NCBI GenBank assembly: GCA_964371305.1
Contig: CAYJLA010000019.1
Coordinates: forward strand, 1 to 19,466
DNA from: CAYJLA01 sp964371305
GTDB taxonomy: Bacteria; Bacillota_I; Bacilli_A; RFN20; CAG-826
DNA length: 19,466 bases
Reading direction: 5' to 3'
A model generated the notes under the pieces. The model worked only from the letters and a program-made list of their open reading frames with translations. It searched no databases and had not been told where the DNA came from. The position numbers and the translations under genes are program-made. Shown piece by piece: positions 7,217-15,436 of this stretch (position 1 is the stretch's first letter; each line of letters starts with the position of its first letter).

Positions 7217-8614
7217 ATGAAAACTAGCATAAAAAACACATTAAATTCAATGCATTCAAAGTGGCAACTTTTTTGTAATAAATGGGATGTTTTTTGGAAT
7301 AAAGCGTTCGATTTCTTTTTTAAAAAACATACACTATTAACTTTTATTATTTTAATTTCACTTTCAGCTATTGGAATAAGATATGCTGTGGCCCTATATC
7401 CAGCAAGAGATTTGGGCGTGTTCATATTCCCTTGGATAAATACTATACGCGAGGGAGGGGGATTTGAAGCCTTAGCTAATCCTCCGGGAAATTATCTTCC
7501 TTCTTATATGAACTTATTAGCTTTAGTTTCTTATTTGCCATCTGGTGAGTTTATAACTGATTATTACCACTATTATTTTGGCTCAACTGGTTATTATATT
7601 AACGATATGTATTATGTAAAAACATTGAGTTTCATATTTGATGCTATTGCGGCAACAGGCATATTAATGATTGCAAGATATTTTAATAGGGATGATGTTG
7701 GCACGCAACTATTTGCGTTTGGATTATTTTTAATATTACCAACTGTTTTTACAAATAGTGCTATTTGGGGTCAAGCAGACATGTCATACACATGTTTTAT
7801 AATTTGGAGTATTTATTTCTTATTAAAAGAAAGACCAAAAACTGCGGCGATATTTTTTGGCTTAGCACTATCTTTTAAAATTCAGGCTATTTTCTTCATT
7901 CCAGTTTTGGGATATTTATGGTTATTCAAAAAATTTAGACTTACTCATTTCTTTATTTCAATAGGCACAGTATTTATAACTTTTTTACCATGGTATTTTG
8001 CAGGTGCATCTTTTACACTTCCTTTCGAAAAATTTATTAATTTCTTTGGTGAATATTCAGCACTTAATCTTAATTCTGGTTCTATTTTTGCTTTCTTTGC
8101 AAATATCAGAACTGCTGGAGGGGATGCCTCAGCACTAACTGGATTATTCTCTGTAATGAGTATATTTCTTACATTTGCCTCATGTCTTATTGTATTGGCT
8201 GTTTTATATTGCAAAAAAATCGCCCCTACACCAGCAAATATACTCATTGTTACAGCATTATTTTCATTACTTGTTCCGTTTACGATGGCAAGAATGCATG
8301 AAAGATACTTTCTGCTTGCAGATGTCTGCATAATGCTTTATGTAGTTGTTTTAAAGCGAAAATACTATTTAATTGCACTATCTCAACTTGCATCTTTAAT
8401 TTGTCTTCTGGTCTATTTAAACGAAGACATAGCATTGTACTTGTCTAATTCTAGTTTAGGAAACATGTATGTACAAAATATTGATGCTCTTGTAACAACG
8501 ATGATCAACACGATAGCAGCAACAATAAATATAGTAATGATTTGTGTAATAGCACGTGATATAAAAAGATTAAATTCACCAGAAGTAGTTGAATCAGATC
8601 AAAGTATTATTTAA
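7217..8614 (+). CDS. Multi-pass membrane glycosyltransferase, Gpi18/mannosyltransferase-related
   Basis: A 465-residue polytopic protein of the GT-C fold type, resembling the COG5542 group (related to Gpi18 mannosyltransferase). After a short basic and aromatic cytoplasmic N-terminus, a first membrane helix (about 40-60) is followed by ARDLGVFIFPW (63-73), whose Asp65 is the likely catalytic residue in the outside loop. Other conserved-looking elements are NYLPSYMNLLAL (92-103), SAIWGQAD (181-188), ALSFKIQAIF (217-226) and MHERYF (360-365). GT-C enzymes move a sugar from a polyprenyl-phosphate donor on the outer membrane face, so a role in cell-surface glycan assembly is likely; donor and acceptor are unknown. 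It stands alone, divergent from argS, and its stop overlaps that of ispF. Confidence 0.8.
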   Translation: MKTSIKNTLNSMHSKWQLFCNKWDVFWNKAFDFFFKKHTLLTFIILISLSAIGIRYAVALYPARDLGVFIFPWINTIREGGGFEALANPPGNYLPSYMNLLALVSYLPSGEFITDYYHYYFGSTGYYINDMYYVKTLSFIFDAIAATGILMIARYFNRDDVGTQLFAFGLFLILPTVFTNSAIWGQADMSYTCFIIWSIYFLLKERPKTAAIFFGLALSFKIQAIFFIPVLGYLWLFKKFRLTHFFISIGTVFITFLPWYFAGASFTLPFEKFINFFGEYSALNLNSGSIFAFFANIRTAGGDASALTGLFSVMSIFLTFASCLIVLAVLYCKKIAPTPANILIVTALFSLLVPFTMARMHERYFLLADVCIMLYVVVLKRKYYLIALSQLASLICLLVYLNEDIALYLSNSSLGNMYVQNIDALVTTMINTIAATINIVMICVIARDIKRLNSPEVVESDQSII

Positions 8615-9090
8615 TTTGTTTTTTTAAGTAAAACGATACAATATGCTTCACAGGCAATGTTTTCACCTACTTCACCTACTCCATTACCACTCATAGCTTT
8701 TATTGAAACGTTTTCTTTCTTACATTCAATAACGGATGATATGCTAGATCTCATTTCATCAATAAAAGGTGCTAATTTCGGATTAGCGAGCGACACCGTA
8801 CAGTCAATATTTTCAACAGCATATTCATTCTCTTTCATTAAATTGATAACGGCGGCTAAAAGTTTTATAGAAGAAATATCTTTATATTCTTGATCGTTAT
8901 CGGGAAAAAGTTTTCCTAAGTCACCTAGGGCTAGTGCACCGATAATTGCTTCTGCAATAGCATGAGTTAAAACATCCGCATCACTATGGCCAAGAAGTCC
9001 AAGTTCATATGGAATTTTAACTCCACCTAAAATAAGTGCTCTATTCGAAACTAAACGATGAATATCTTTTGCAAAACCTATCTTATACAT
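8611..9090 (-). CDS. ispF: 2-C-methyl-D-erythritol 2,4-cyclodiphosphate synthase
   Basis: A 159-residue protein of normal IspF length. IspF forms the cyclic diphosphate in the MEP route to isoprenoids and works as a homotrimer with Zn and Mg. Metal ligands are retained: D9 and H11 (KDIHRL) and H43 (LLGHSDAD). LGDLGKLFPD (56-64) and NPKLAPFIDEM are also typical. The late substrate loop is unusual: where the family has KATTxE-LGF-GR-EGI, this protein has KAMSGNGVGEVGENI (131-145), which lacks the TTxE motif and is about two residues shorter. The start at ATG 9088-9090 matches homologues; it overlaps the ychF stop by 8 bases with no Shine-Dalgarno site, implying translational coupling. An in-frame upstream ATG (9117) would add nine residues. 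Confidence 0.9.
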   Translation of the reverse strand: MYKIGFAKDIHRLVSNRALILGGVKIPYELGLLGHSDADVLTHAIAEAIIGALALGDLGKLFPDNDQEYKDISSIKLLAAVINLMKENEYAVENIDCTVSLANPKLAPFIDEMRSSISSVIECKKENVSIKAMSGNGVGEVGENIACEAYCIVLLKKTN

Positions 9091-10192
9091 TGAATTTAAA
9101 GAACATACAATCGCCATCAGATGGTTTATATTCTTTCCCCTCTATTCTTAATTTTCCTTTTTCTTTGATAATTTGTTCATTTTTATACTCAAACATATCA
9201 TCATACTTATATACTTCAGCTTTAATAAAACCGCGTTCAAAGTCTGAGTGTATTACACCTGCACATTCTGGAGCGGTCATTCCACTTTTGAAAGTCCATG
9301 CTCTACATTCATCGCTGCCAACAGTAAAAAATGTAGATAAATTCAGAAGTTTATATGCTGAATTCACAAGTCGACCTAAACCTGACTCTACTAATCCCAT
9401 ACTAGAAAGAAACTCAACTTTATCTTCATCTGGTAAATTACAGATTTGAAATTCAATTTCACATGAAACCGGTATTACTTCAGCATTTTCTTCTGCGGCA
9501 TATTCTTTTACTAAATTATAATACTTACAGTCACCTAAATTCATATAATCGTCTTCTGCTATGTTAGCTACATAAATAATAGGTTTCATTGAAAGTAAGT
9601 GTATTTCTTTCAGTAAATAATTAGTTTGTTCTTTAGATAAACCTTTAAATGATCTGGCTGATTTGCCATCTTGTAAATGTGGATTAATTAAACTTAGTGC
9701 TTCATATTCAAAAATTGATTGTTTATCCTTTTGAATTTTAGCTTTACTTTCTATTTTTCCAATTCTCTTACTTACTGTATCAATATCTGCCATAACTAGT
9801 TCCAAATTAATAGTTTCAATATCCCTAATAGGATCAACTTCTGAATCTACATGTATAATTTCACTAGAATCAAAGCATCTAACCACTTCAACGATTGCGT
9901 CGCATTCTCTTATATGTGATAAAAATTGATTGCCTAAACCTTCTCCTTTGGATGCTCCTCTAACTAGACCAGCAATGTCATAAAATTCGACTGTGGCATA
10001 TGTCGTTTTCTTTGGCGCAAATAAACTTGAAAGGAAATCTAATCTTTTATCAGGAACAATTACAACTCCTGTATTTGGTTTTATTGTTGCAAACGGGTAG
10101 TTTGCTGCCTCTACTTCTGATAATGTGATAGCGTTAAATAATGTCGATTTTCCAACATTAGGCAATCCTACTATTCCTGCTTTTAGTGCCAT
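9083..10192 (-). CDS. ychF: YchF/OLA1-family redox-regulated ATPase
   Basis: A 369-residue Obg-like ATPase that binds ribosomes and prefers ATP over GTP. Motifs are GLPNVGKST (Walker A, 9-17), DIAGLVRGASKGEGLGN (72-88, G3 region) and NIAE in place of the GTP-specific NKxD, as usual for YchF. The C-terminal TGS domain begins near LSTFFTVGSDECRAWT and ends with EYKPSDGDCMFFKFNV, the family's standard end. The ATG at 10190-10192 is chosen because MALKAGIVGLPN is the family N-terminus and AAGGAGA lies 6 bases before it; a longer frame to 10282 only runs through the cold-shock terminator. It is followed by ispF with an 8-base overlap. Confidence 0.96.
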   Translation of the reverse strand: MALKAGIVGLPNVGKSTLFNAITLSEVEAANYPFATIKPNTGVVIVPDKRLDFLSSLFAPKKTTYATVEFYDIAGLVRGASKGEGLGNQFLSHIRECDAIVEVVRCFDSSEIIHVDSEVDPIRDIETINLELVMADIDTVSKRIGKIESKAKIQKDKQSIFEYEALSLINPHLQDGKSARSFKGLSKEQTNYLLKEIHLLSMKPIIYVANIAEDDYMNLGDCKYYNLVKEYAAEENAEVIPVSCEIEFQICNLPDEDKVEFLSSMGLVESGLGRLVNSAYKLLNLSTFFTVGSDECRAWTFKSGMTAPECAGVIHSDFERGFIKAEVYKYDDMFEYKNEQIIKEKGKLRIEGKEYKPSDGDCMFFKFNV

Positions 10193-10220
10193 AGGTATTC
10201 TCCTTATTACAAATTTTATT

Positions 10221-10246
10221 ATTATATAATAATTTACGTATTTCAA
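10221..10246 (-). promoter_or_regulatory. Possible ychF promoter
   Basis: A TATAAT at 10221-10226 (minus strand) lies just upstream of the ychF ribosome site. A TTGAAA at 10241-10246 is nearby, but the 14-bp spacing is short, so the -35 assignment is uncertain. The cold-shock terminator directly upstream makes an independent promoter for ychF necessary. Confidence 0.4.
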
Positions 10247-10247
10247 T

Positions 10248-10272
10248 AAAAAAAGGCTACATAGCCTTTTTT
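10248..10272 (-). terminator. Rho-independent terminator after the cold-shock gene
   Basis: AAAAAAGGCT (10249-10258), a 4-base loop and AGCCTTTTTT (10263-10272) form a perfect 10-bp hairpin. On the minus strand it ends in a run of seven T (10254-10248), 19 bases after the cold-shock stop. The symmetric A and T runs would also allow it to function on the plus strand. Confidence 0.88.
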
Positions 10273-10291
10273 CATTACGCAAATATAATAA

Positions 10292-10489
10292 TTAATTTTT
10301 TACAATATTCACAGCGCGAAGACCTCTATCGGTTTCTTCAACGTCGAATTCGACAGCATCGCCATCAGCGACAGTTTTGTAATTATCCATTACGAGTGCT
10401 GAATAGTGAAAGAAATAATCTTTACTATCTTCGCCAGTAATGAAACCAAAACCTTTTTTGTCATTAAACTTTTTAACAGTTCCCTTCAT
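10292..10489 (-). CDS. Cold-shock protein (CspA family)
   Basis: A 65-residue single cold-shock (OB-fold) domain of normal length, an RNA chaperone that melts secondary structure in mRNA. RNP1 is KGFGFIT (residues 12-18) and RNP2 is YFFHYSAL (25-32), slightly different from the common VFVHFSAI. It begins with MKGTVKKFNDKKG and ends with RAVNIVKN, as expected. An AAAGGTG ribosome site lies 6 bases before ATG 10487-10489, and an extended -10 promoter lies upstream. It has its own terminator, so it probably makes an abundant monocistronic mRNA, though read-through from the ABC operon 48 bases upstream cannot be excluded. Confidence 0.95.
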   Translation of the reverse strand: MKGTVKKFNDKKGFGFITGEDSKDYFFHYSALVMDNYKTVADGDAVEFDVEETDRGLRAVNIVKN

Positions 10490-10516
10490 TTATGCACCTT
10501 TCATATACTTGTATTA

Positions 10517-10525
10517 ATTATAACA
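10517..10525 (-). promoter_or_regulatory. Extended -10 promoter of the cold-shock gene
   Basis: Read on the minus strand the sequence is TGTTATAAT: a TATAAT (10517-10522) with the TGn extension (10523-10525). No good -35 box is seen, which is typical of extended -10 promoters. The predicted leader of about 20 bases contains the AAAGGTG ribosome site. Confidence 0.6.
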
Positions 10526-10537
10526 TAACATTTTCAT

Positions 10538-13312
10538 TTAATGTGATTTTTTTAATTTATTTTTTATATTTGGCATTTTAAGCGATATTGCGATACTACT
10601 ACTTAAAGTAGAAATCACAATTGAAACAATGAACATGATAAAGTATGCCATATAATTTGGAACAAATAAAAAGGACGTACCAAACTCACTAGCGAGGTAC
10701 ATTCCTATACTTATTTCGCAGACTATTATTGATAGCAATGAATTTAAAAAAGCAGATAATCCCATAACAATACTATAATAAACATAATAACGAACTATGT
10801 CTCTTCTTGCTATTCCAATAACATTGAATATATTGCGTTCATTTTTAGTTTGAGAAATATTTAAATAATTAATCAGTATGAATAGCGTCGATGTAATAAA
10901 TAAGGTTATTATCGCAAACCAACTAGTTATACTTTCAACATAATAAAATACATCTGCGATGGATTCATCAATTAGCGATTGCGGATTACTAAATGTAAAG
11001 TTTCCATATGCTGAACTTAATTGTTCAACTGCATCATTTAGATCGAAGTCTTTTTTAATTTGCAAAAAAGCGGTATTTCCTAATAATGAAAATGCGCTTT
11101 TCCCAAGCTTATCTCTAAAAAATGATATTGTCCAGTAGTTATCATGATAGATCGTACTAGCGGCTTCATCAACAATTCCAACGATGTTAAGAGGTACATT
11201 TATATATTGTTTTTCTACACGTATCTCAGATAATAATAATGTTTTTGTATGAAAAGCAAAATATATAATGCTGTTTATAGATATTGATGCACCTAATGAT
11301 TTAATTAAGCCAGTCGATACTACTATATCATTATTCGTACTAGGGGGTTTACCAAACAAAAGATTACTTGGTACGGTAGAAAATTTAATATTAGACTTAG
11401 AATATATATTTCCTCCAGTTATATCTTTAGGAGGTGTTGGACTTATGTATTCATACTTTTTATCCATTATACTAATTGAGTCTGTAAAGTTATAAAGTTC
11501 ACTTTCATTAAATGAAGCGAACAAATCTGAAGTGAATCCATTATTGAGTCCATTATTATATGAACTGTAACTAGATTGTGAAGAAATAAAAAAATCGTGC
11601 AAAAACTGCATATTATTTTTGATATATGATAAATCGCTATATGTAATTGAATCTTTATCAGTTACAAATATAGCTTTTTCATTTTTGAAATTATCTATAC
11701 CAAAGGTAGATAAATTTTCAAAAATTATATCTTTATATTTGTTGTTAGTTTCAATTTTTTTAATTGATGTACTAATATCGTCTAAGAATGTTGCTGTATA
11801 AATTTTTTTCACTTCCCATGGTTTTGTTTGAATCTCTCCTGGTTGAAACGAGACGGATAAATTCAATTGGTTTTCAACAAAATACTCATTCCATCGATTG
11901 TTAGAATGAACAACTATATCATTTTCGTTTAGGAACACTGAAGAAACATTTAAAAACACATCGTTGTAATAATTCCATTCACTATTATCAACCCCAATTC
12001 CTATAACAAGTGATTTCTCATTAATATAGTTTCCTAATGATTCAAAGTTTCTAGTTATTCTCAGTTCATAACATAAATTAATAAGTGTCTCATAACTTAT
12101 ACCTAGTATTACACTATCATCACCTAAAAGAAAATTTGTAGATGGGTAAAAGGTTTCGTGTTGATAGTTTGTAACGTCATGATGATTGGCAAATGTTTTT
12201 GCTGAAAAGTTCGGTAAAATTGCTTTTGAAAAACTAGAGGAAGCATAAACAATATTTCTATCTTGAAACATATTATCTAATGTATTTACGTAGCGAATGT
12301 ATATTTTATTTATCGTATCTAAATATTCATTTTTAAGATCATAGACATAGCCTTCGTCTGGAGTTTCATAATGATTAAGTCTTGTTTCTTTATCTTTTAA
12401 TTGCATGACTATTGTATTATCCCCTAATAATGACTGGACAATATTACTAACTTGTTCGTTGATTGAGGAAGTAAGAACAAATACTAGACCAAGCGATAAT
12501 AATGATATAGATGAAACAAAGTTAGAAATTATAGTCTTGGCCTTAGAATATTTTAATGAATCTACAATATTTTTTAAAATAAATGATAATGGCATTTTAG
12601 TCTTGCTTGCTTCACATTGAAATCGAAGTTTTTTTATACACTGTTTAATAGATTTATTACCTCTTACAAGAAATATTTTCTTGTTTTTTAAATTGTATAT
12701 TTCATCGCACATATCAAATAGTTGTTCTTTGTCATGCGAAAATACAATGACTAGGCATTTTTTACTGACGTCCTTTAATATCTTCATAATTGCCCTTGAA
12801 TTGTTATAATCAAGTGAGCCAGTAGGTTCATCACAGATAATTATATTTGGTTCAGAGAGAATGGCCCTTGCTATCGCCACTCTTTGTTTCTCTCCGCCTG
12901 AAAGACAACTAACTTGTTTTGACTTAAACTTATCAATACTTAAATATTTTAGCAGCTTCGTTAATTTGTTCTTATATGTATGTTTATGAACTTTTAAGGT
13001 TTCCACAATAAGAGATATATTCTGAGTGATTGAATTAGCGTTAAAAAGTTTAAAATCTTGGTGAACAACACCAATATTTTCTAATCTAAACTGTTTCATT
13101 TCATTTATTGATAACTCGCTAGTCAAATAATCATTAATATATATTTTTCCACCATATTCTTTATCAATGCCAAGCAAAATGTTAATTAGAGTTGATTTTC
13201 CACATCCTGAATCACCATAAATGCCTACTAATCCTGTCGAATTTAGTTCAAGCGATACATTAGAAAAAATTTCTCTATCAAACGATTTATTAAGATTTAT
13301 TATTTTTATCAT
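10538..13312 (-). CDS. MacB/FtsX-type ABC transporter, ATPase-permease fusion with very large extracellular domain
   Basis: A 924-residue single chain. The N-terminal ATPase (about 1-215) is complete: GDSGCGKST (Walker A, 33-41), Q85, LSGGEKQ (signature, 137-143), IIICDEPTGSLD (Walker B and D-loop, 157-168) and H193. A linker leads to membrane helix 1 (about 259-283), an outside domain of about 500 residues (285-795), and three C-terminal helices (about 798-818, 847-868 and 886-910). This is the type VII (MacB) layout, whose members work as mechanotransmitters on outside substrates such as peptides, antibiotics or lipoproteins. The outside domain is far longer than that of MacB. The start overlaps the stop of the upstream partner (ATGA), so the two are translationally coupled and probably form a heterodimer. 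Substrate unknown. Confidence 0.88.
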   Translation of the reverse strand: MIKIINLNKSFDREIFSNVSLELNSTGLVGIYGDSGCGKSTLINILLGIDKEYGGKIYINDYLTSELSINEMKQFRLENIGVVHQDFKLFNANSITQNISLIVETLKVHKHTYKNKLTKLLKYLSIDKFKSKQVSCLSGGEKQRVAIARAILSEPNIIICDEPTGSLDYNNSRAIMKILKDVSKKCLVIVFSHDKEQLFDMCDEIYNLKNKKIFLVRGNKSIKQCIKKLRFQCEASKTKMPLSFILKNIVDSLKYSKAKTIISNFVSSISLLSLGLVFVLTSSINEQVSNIVQSLLGDNTIVMQLKDKETRLNHYETPDEGYVYDLKNEYLDTINKIYIRYVNTLDNMFQDRNIVYASSSFSKAILPNFSAKTFANHHDVTNYQHETFYPSTNFLLGDDSVILGISYETLINLCYELRITRNFESLGNYINEKSLVIGIGVDNSEWNYYNDVFLNVSSVFLNENDIVVHSNNRWNEYFVENQLNLSVSFQPGEIQTKPWEVKKIYTATFLDDISTSIKKIETNNKYKDIIFENLSTFGIDNFKNEKAIFVTDKDSITYSDLSYIKNNMQFLHDFFISSQSSYSSYNNGLNNGFTSDLFASFNESELYNFTDSISIMDKKYEYISPTPPKDITGGNIYSKSNIKFSTVPSNLLFGKPPSTNNDIVVSTGLIKSLGASISINSIIYFAFHTKTLLLSEIRVEKQYINVPLNIVGIVDEAASTIYHDNYWTISFFRDKLGKSAFSLLGNTAFLQIKKDFDLNDAVEQLSSAYGNFTFSNPQSLIDESIADVFYYVESITSWFAIITLFITSTLFILINYLNISQTKNERNIFNVIGIARRDIVRYYVYYSIVMGLSAFLNSLLSIIVCEISIGMYLASEFGTSFLFVPNYMAYFIMFIVSIVISTLSSSIAISLKMPNIKNKLKKSH

Positions 13313-15402
13313 TCGTCTTTTAACTCCTCAGATATAAATTTCCACTTATATAAAGTTATTGGAATATATGTCGACAAATACGGAATAATAAAAATAATAA
13401 ACAAAATACATAAAGGTATGAAAAAGTTAATGTTGAAAAATTCATCATATGGCACACTAACAATATTTTTTACACCTAAATTGACTTGAAAATTATGATT
13501 GATTACGGATTTAAGTATTTCCGCTACTGGAATTGCAAAAATACCTGCACATAACGAACTTAATAGTGATTCAACAAAATAAATAATTGCTACTTCACTT
13601 TTGCTTGCGCCCAAAATTGTTAGAATAGCGCTTGTTTTTTTGTTTGATATAAAGGTAGAGAAAGAAGAAATGGCACATATGCATACTATTGCAGCCATGC
13701 ATATAACTAAATAAAATATAAATATTGTTGAAAAAGATTCCATCATAGAAACATAAGAAGACGAAATGTAATAAGATTCAGACGTTATTTCAAGGTCAGA
13801 GTCATTGTTTAATTGATCTATAAATTCATTATACTTTTCAACTTCATCATAATTATTTACAAAAGCATTTAAGCAGTATGAACTTTGAACACTATCGTTT
13901 CTTGAATTCAACATGTAGTCGTAGTAACTTATTTTTTTATCAGAGTACAATAATATATTTGTTAAATAAGTGTTTTTAAATAAATCTTTATAAGAAGTGT
14001 AAGAAAAGTAAATTTTTGGTCCGTTCATATATGTAAACTCTTGAGCCACACCAACAATTCTTAGATCACAATTATACACGAATCTTTCCGATATCGCTTC
14101 TTTATTGAATGGCTCTTCTACATAAAATTCTTTAGACGTTTCAAAGTATAAATCTACATAAGGGTTATCGCTATTGATATGCAATAATTCTAAGAATTCC
14201 TCATTGACGATTATAGAATTTGTATTATCCAGCAGTGAGTTATATTTAGTTTCTACTATGTCATTATTCAGAACCTTAAAATTGTATACAGGTATAAATT
14301 GAATATTGTTAAACATTGAATTTCCATATGAAATATTAATCATTCTTGGTATAAAGTAGCTAAAATCAATGTCTACAACAATGGATTCAATTGATGAAAA
14401 AACTTGGTTAACATTATTAAATGTTGGTCGTTCATATTTCGTAATATAGTTGTTGTTTCCTAGTGGCAATTCGGTTTTTGATGAAACACGACTAAACGGA
14501 TATGTTAAAGATTGTTTTACACTTTCATCTATAGAATTTGTAGATCCGTTTATGAAACCAAAACATAATATTGAAGAAACAATTCCAATGAGTATTGCAA
14601 ATGAAGAAAGTGCATTTTTCACCTTGTTATTTAAAATATTAAACTTTATAAAACTATAACACCAATTATAATTATTATATGCAGTTTGCCTTATTCTTTT
14701 TTTCTTACTAATGGATGTTTTTTTTCTTATATGAGCAGATGTAATTTTATTACCTAAATCAATAATCTCATTAGAATATTTTTTAGCTAAATTAATGTTA
14801 TGTGTAACTACAATTACTAAACGTTCTAGAGATTGTTCTTTTAAGTAATTAAATACTATCTCAGCATTATCTTCATCTAATGCACCACTTGGTTCATCAG
14901 CTAATATAATTTGTGGATCGATGGATATACTTCTAACTAATGCGACCCTTTGTTTTTCGCCTCCTGAAATTTTATCAATATTCGTATTTAATATGTGCGA
15001 TAAATTGAATTCATCAATAAGTTTTTTAAGTTTTTTGTTAATATATTCTTTGTTCTTTCCCTGCATTTTAAGTGATATTGATAGGTTTTCATAAACTGTT
15101 AACTCCGAAAAAACATTATATTGTTGAAATATGATACCTAAATGCTTTTGATAAAAACATCTTTTTTCGCGAGCACTAATTTTGGAAATGTCTCTACCTA
15201 AAACATATATTTTACCACTAGTAGGTTTTTCTATTTGAGCAATTAAGTTCAAAACAGTGGACTTACCACAACCTGACTTTCCAACTAAAAAGAACAGTCC
15301 TTTAGAAGGAAAATCCAAAGAGATGTTATTTAATACATTTTGTCTAGTTTTGCCATGGACGAAACTTTTGCTTACTTTATTAAAAACAATTAGAGATTTC
15401 AC
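13309..15402 (-). CDS. MacB/FtsX-type ABC transporter, ATPase-permease fusion
   Basis: A 697-residue partner of the following gene with the same architecture. The ATPase domain (about 1-225) has GKSGCGKST (41-49), Q-loop around 93-94, ISGGEKQ (145-151), IILADEPSGALD (165-176) and H201, so both ATP sites of a heterodimer would be canonical. Helix 1 lies at about 264-285, the outside domain at about 286-555, and three helices at about 560-583, 605-628 and 658-680, with the FtsX-type TILGASKSEV loop (594-603). A basic linker (226-240, KKKRIR) joins ATPase and membrane part. The start is GTG 15400-15402; no Shine-Dalgarno site is present, and a TATATT box is 6 bases upstream within an inverted repeat. 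It ends in TGA, which shows UGA is a stop here. Confidence 0.88.
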   Translation of the reverse strand: MKSLIVFNKVSKSFVHGKTRQNVLNNISLDFPSKGLFFLVGKSGCGKSTVLNLIAQIEKPTSGKIYVLGRDISKISAREKRCFYQKHLGIIFQQYNVFSELTVYENLSISLKMQGKNKEYINKKLKKLIDEFNLSHILNTNIDKISGGEKQRVALVRSISIDPQIILADEPSGALDEDNAEIVFNYLKEQSLERLVIVVTHNINLAKKYSNEIIDLGNKITSAHIRKKTSISKKKRIRQTAYNNYNWCYSFIKFNILNNKVKNALSSFAILIGIVSSILCFGFINGSTNSIDESVKQSLTYPFSRVSSKTELPLGNNNYITKYERPTFNNVNQVFSSIESIVVDIDFSYFIPRMINISYGNSMFNNIQFIPVYNFKVLNNDIVETKYNSLLDNTNSIIVNEEFLELLHINSDNPYVDLYFETSKEFYVEEPFNKEAISERFVYNCDLRIVGVAQEFTYMNGPKIYFSYTSYKDLFKNTYLTNILLYSDKKISYYDYMLNSRNDSVQSSYCLNAFVNNYDEVEKYNEFIDQLNNDSDLEITSESYYISSSYVSMMESFSTIFIFYLVICMAAIVCICAISSFSTFISNKKTSAILTILGASKSEVAIIYFVESLLSSLCAGIFAIPVAEILKSVINHNFQVNLGVKNIVSVPYDEFFNINFFIPLCILFIIFIIPYLSTYIPITLYKWKFISEELKDE

Positions 15403-15418
15403 ACTACTAATATAGTGT
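15401..15418. promoter_or_regulatory. Inverted repeat over the -10 box and start of the ABC operon, candidate operator
   Basis: ACACTA (15401-15406) and TAGTGT (15413-15418) are perfect 6-bp arms around 6 bases. On the minus strand the repeat contains the putative -10 TATATT (15409-15414) and reaches two bases of the GTG start codon. A protein bound here would block both the promoter and a leaderless transcript start at 15402. No clear -35 box is visible, so the promoter itself is unproven. Confidence 0.4.
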
Positions 15419-15436
15419 TCTATAATAAATAACGAA

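Noticed and set aside
7128..7219. Mirrored ATTATTATT runs at the argS and glycosyltransferase starts as a mobile-element or attachment repeat
   Set aside because: Short AT-only runs that coincide with the two -10 regions; explained by promoter composition.
7945..8331. Open frame of 128 codons on the minus strand inside the glycosyltransferase gene
   Set aside because: It is antisense to a well-supported membrane protein, has no ribosome site and no recognisable domain; long antisense frames are common opposite hydrophobic coding regions.
9036..9449. Plus-strand open frame opposite ispF and ychF
   Set aside because: Spans the ends of two conserved genes on the other strand, low-complexity Ser/Leu-rich, no homology motifs and no SD site.
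10541..10562. T-rich tract as terminator of the ABC operon
   Set aside because: It is within the coding end of the 924-residue ABC protein (Lys- and Asn-rich tail) and has no G/C stem before it.
13309..13311. UGA as tryptophan (Mycoplasma code)
   Set aside because: UGA ends the first ABC gene exactly at the overlap with the next start, and TGG is used for Trp throughout.
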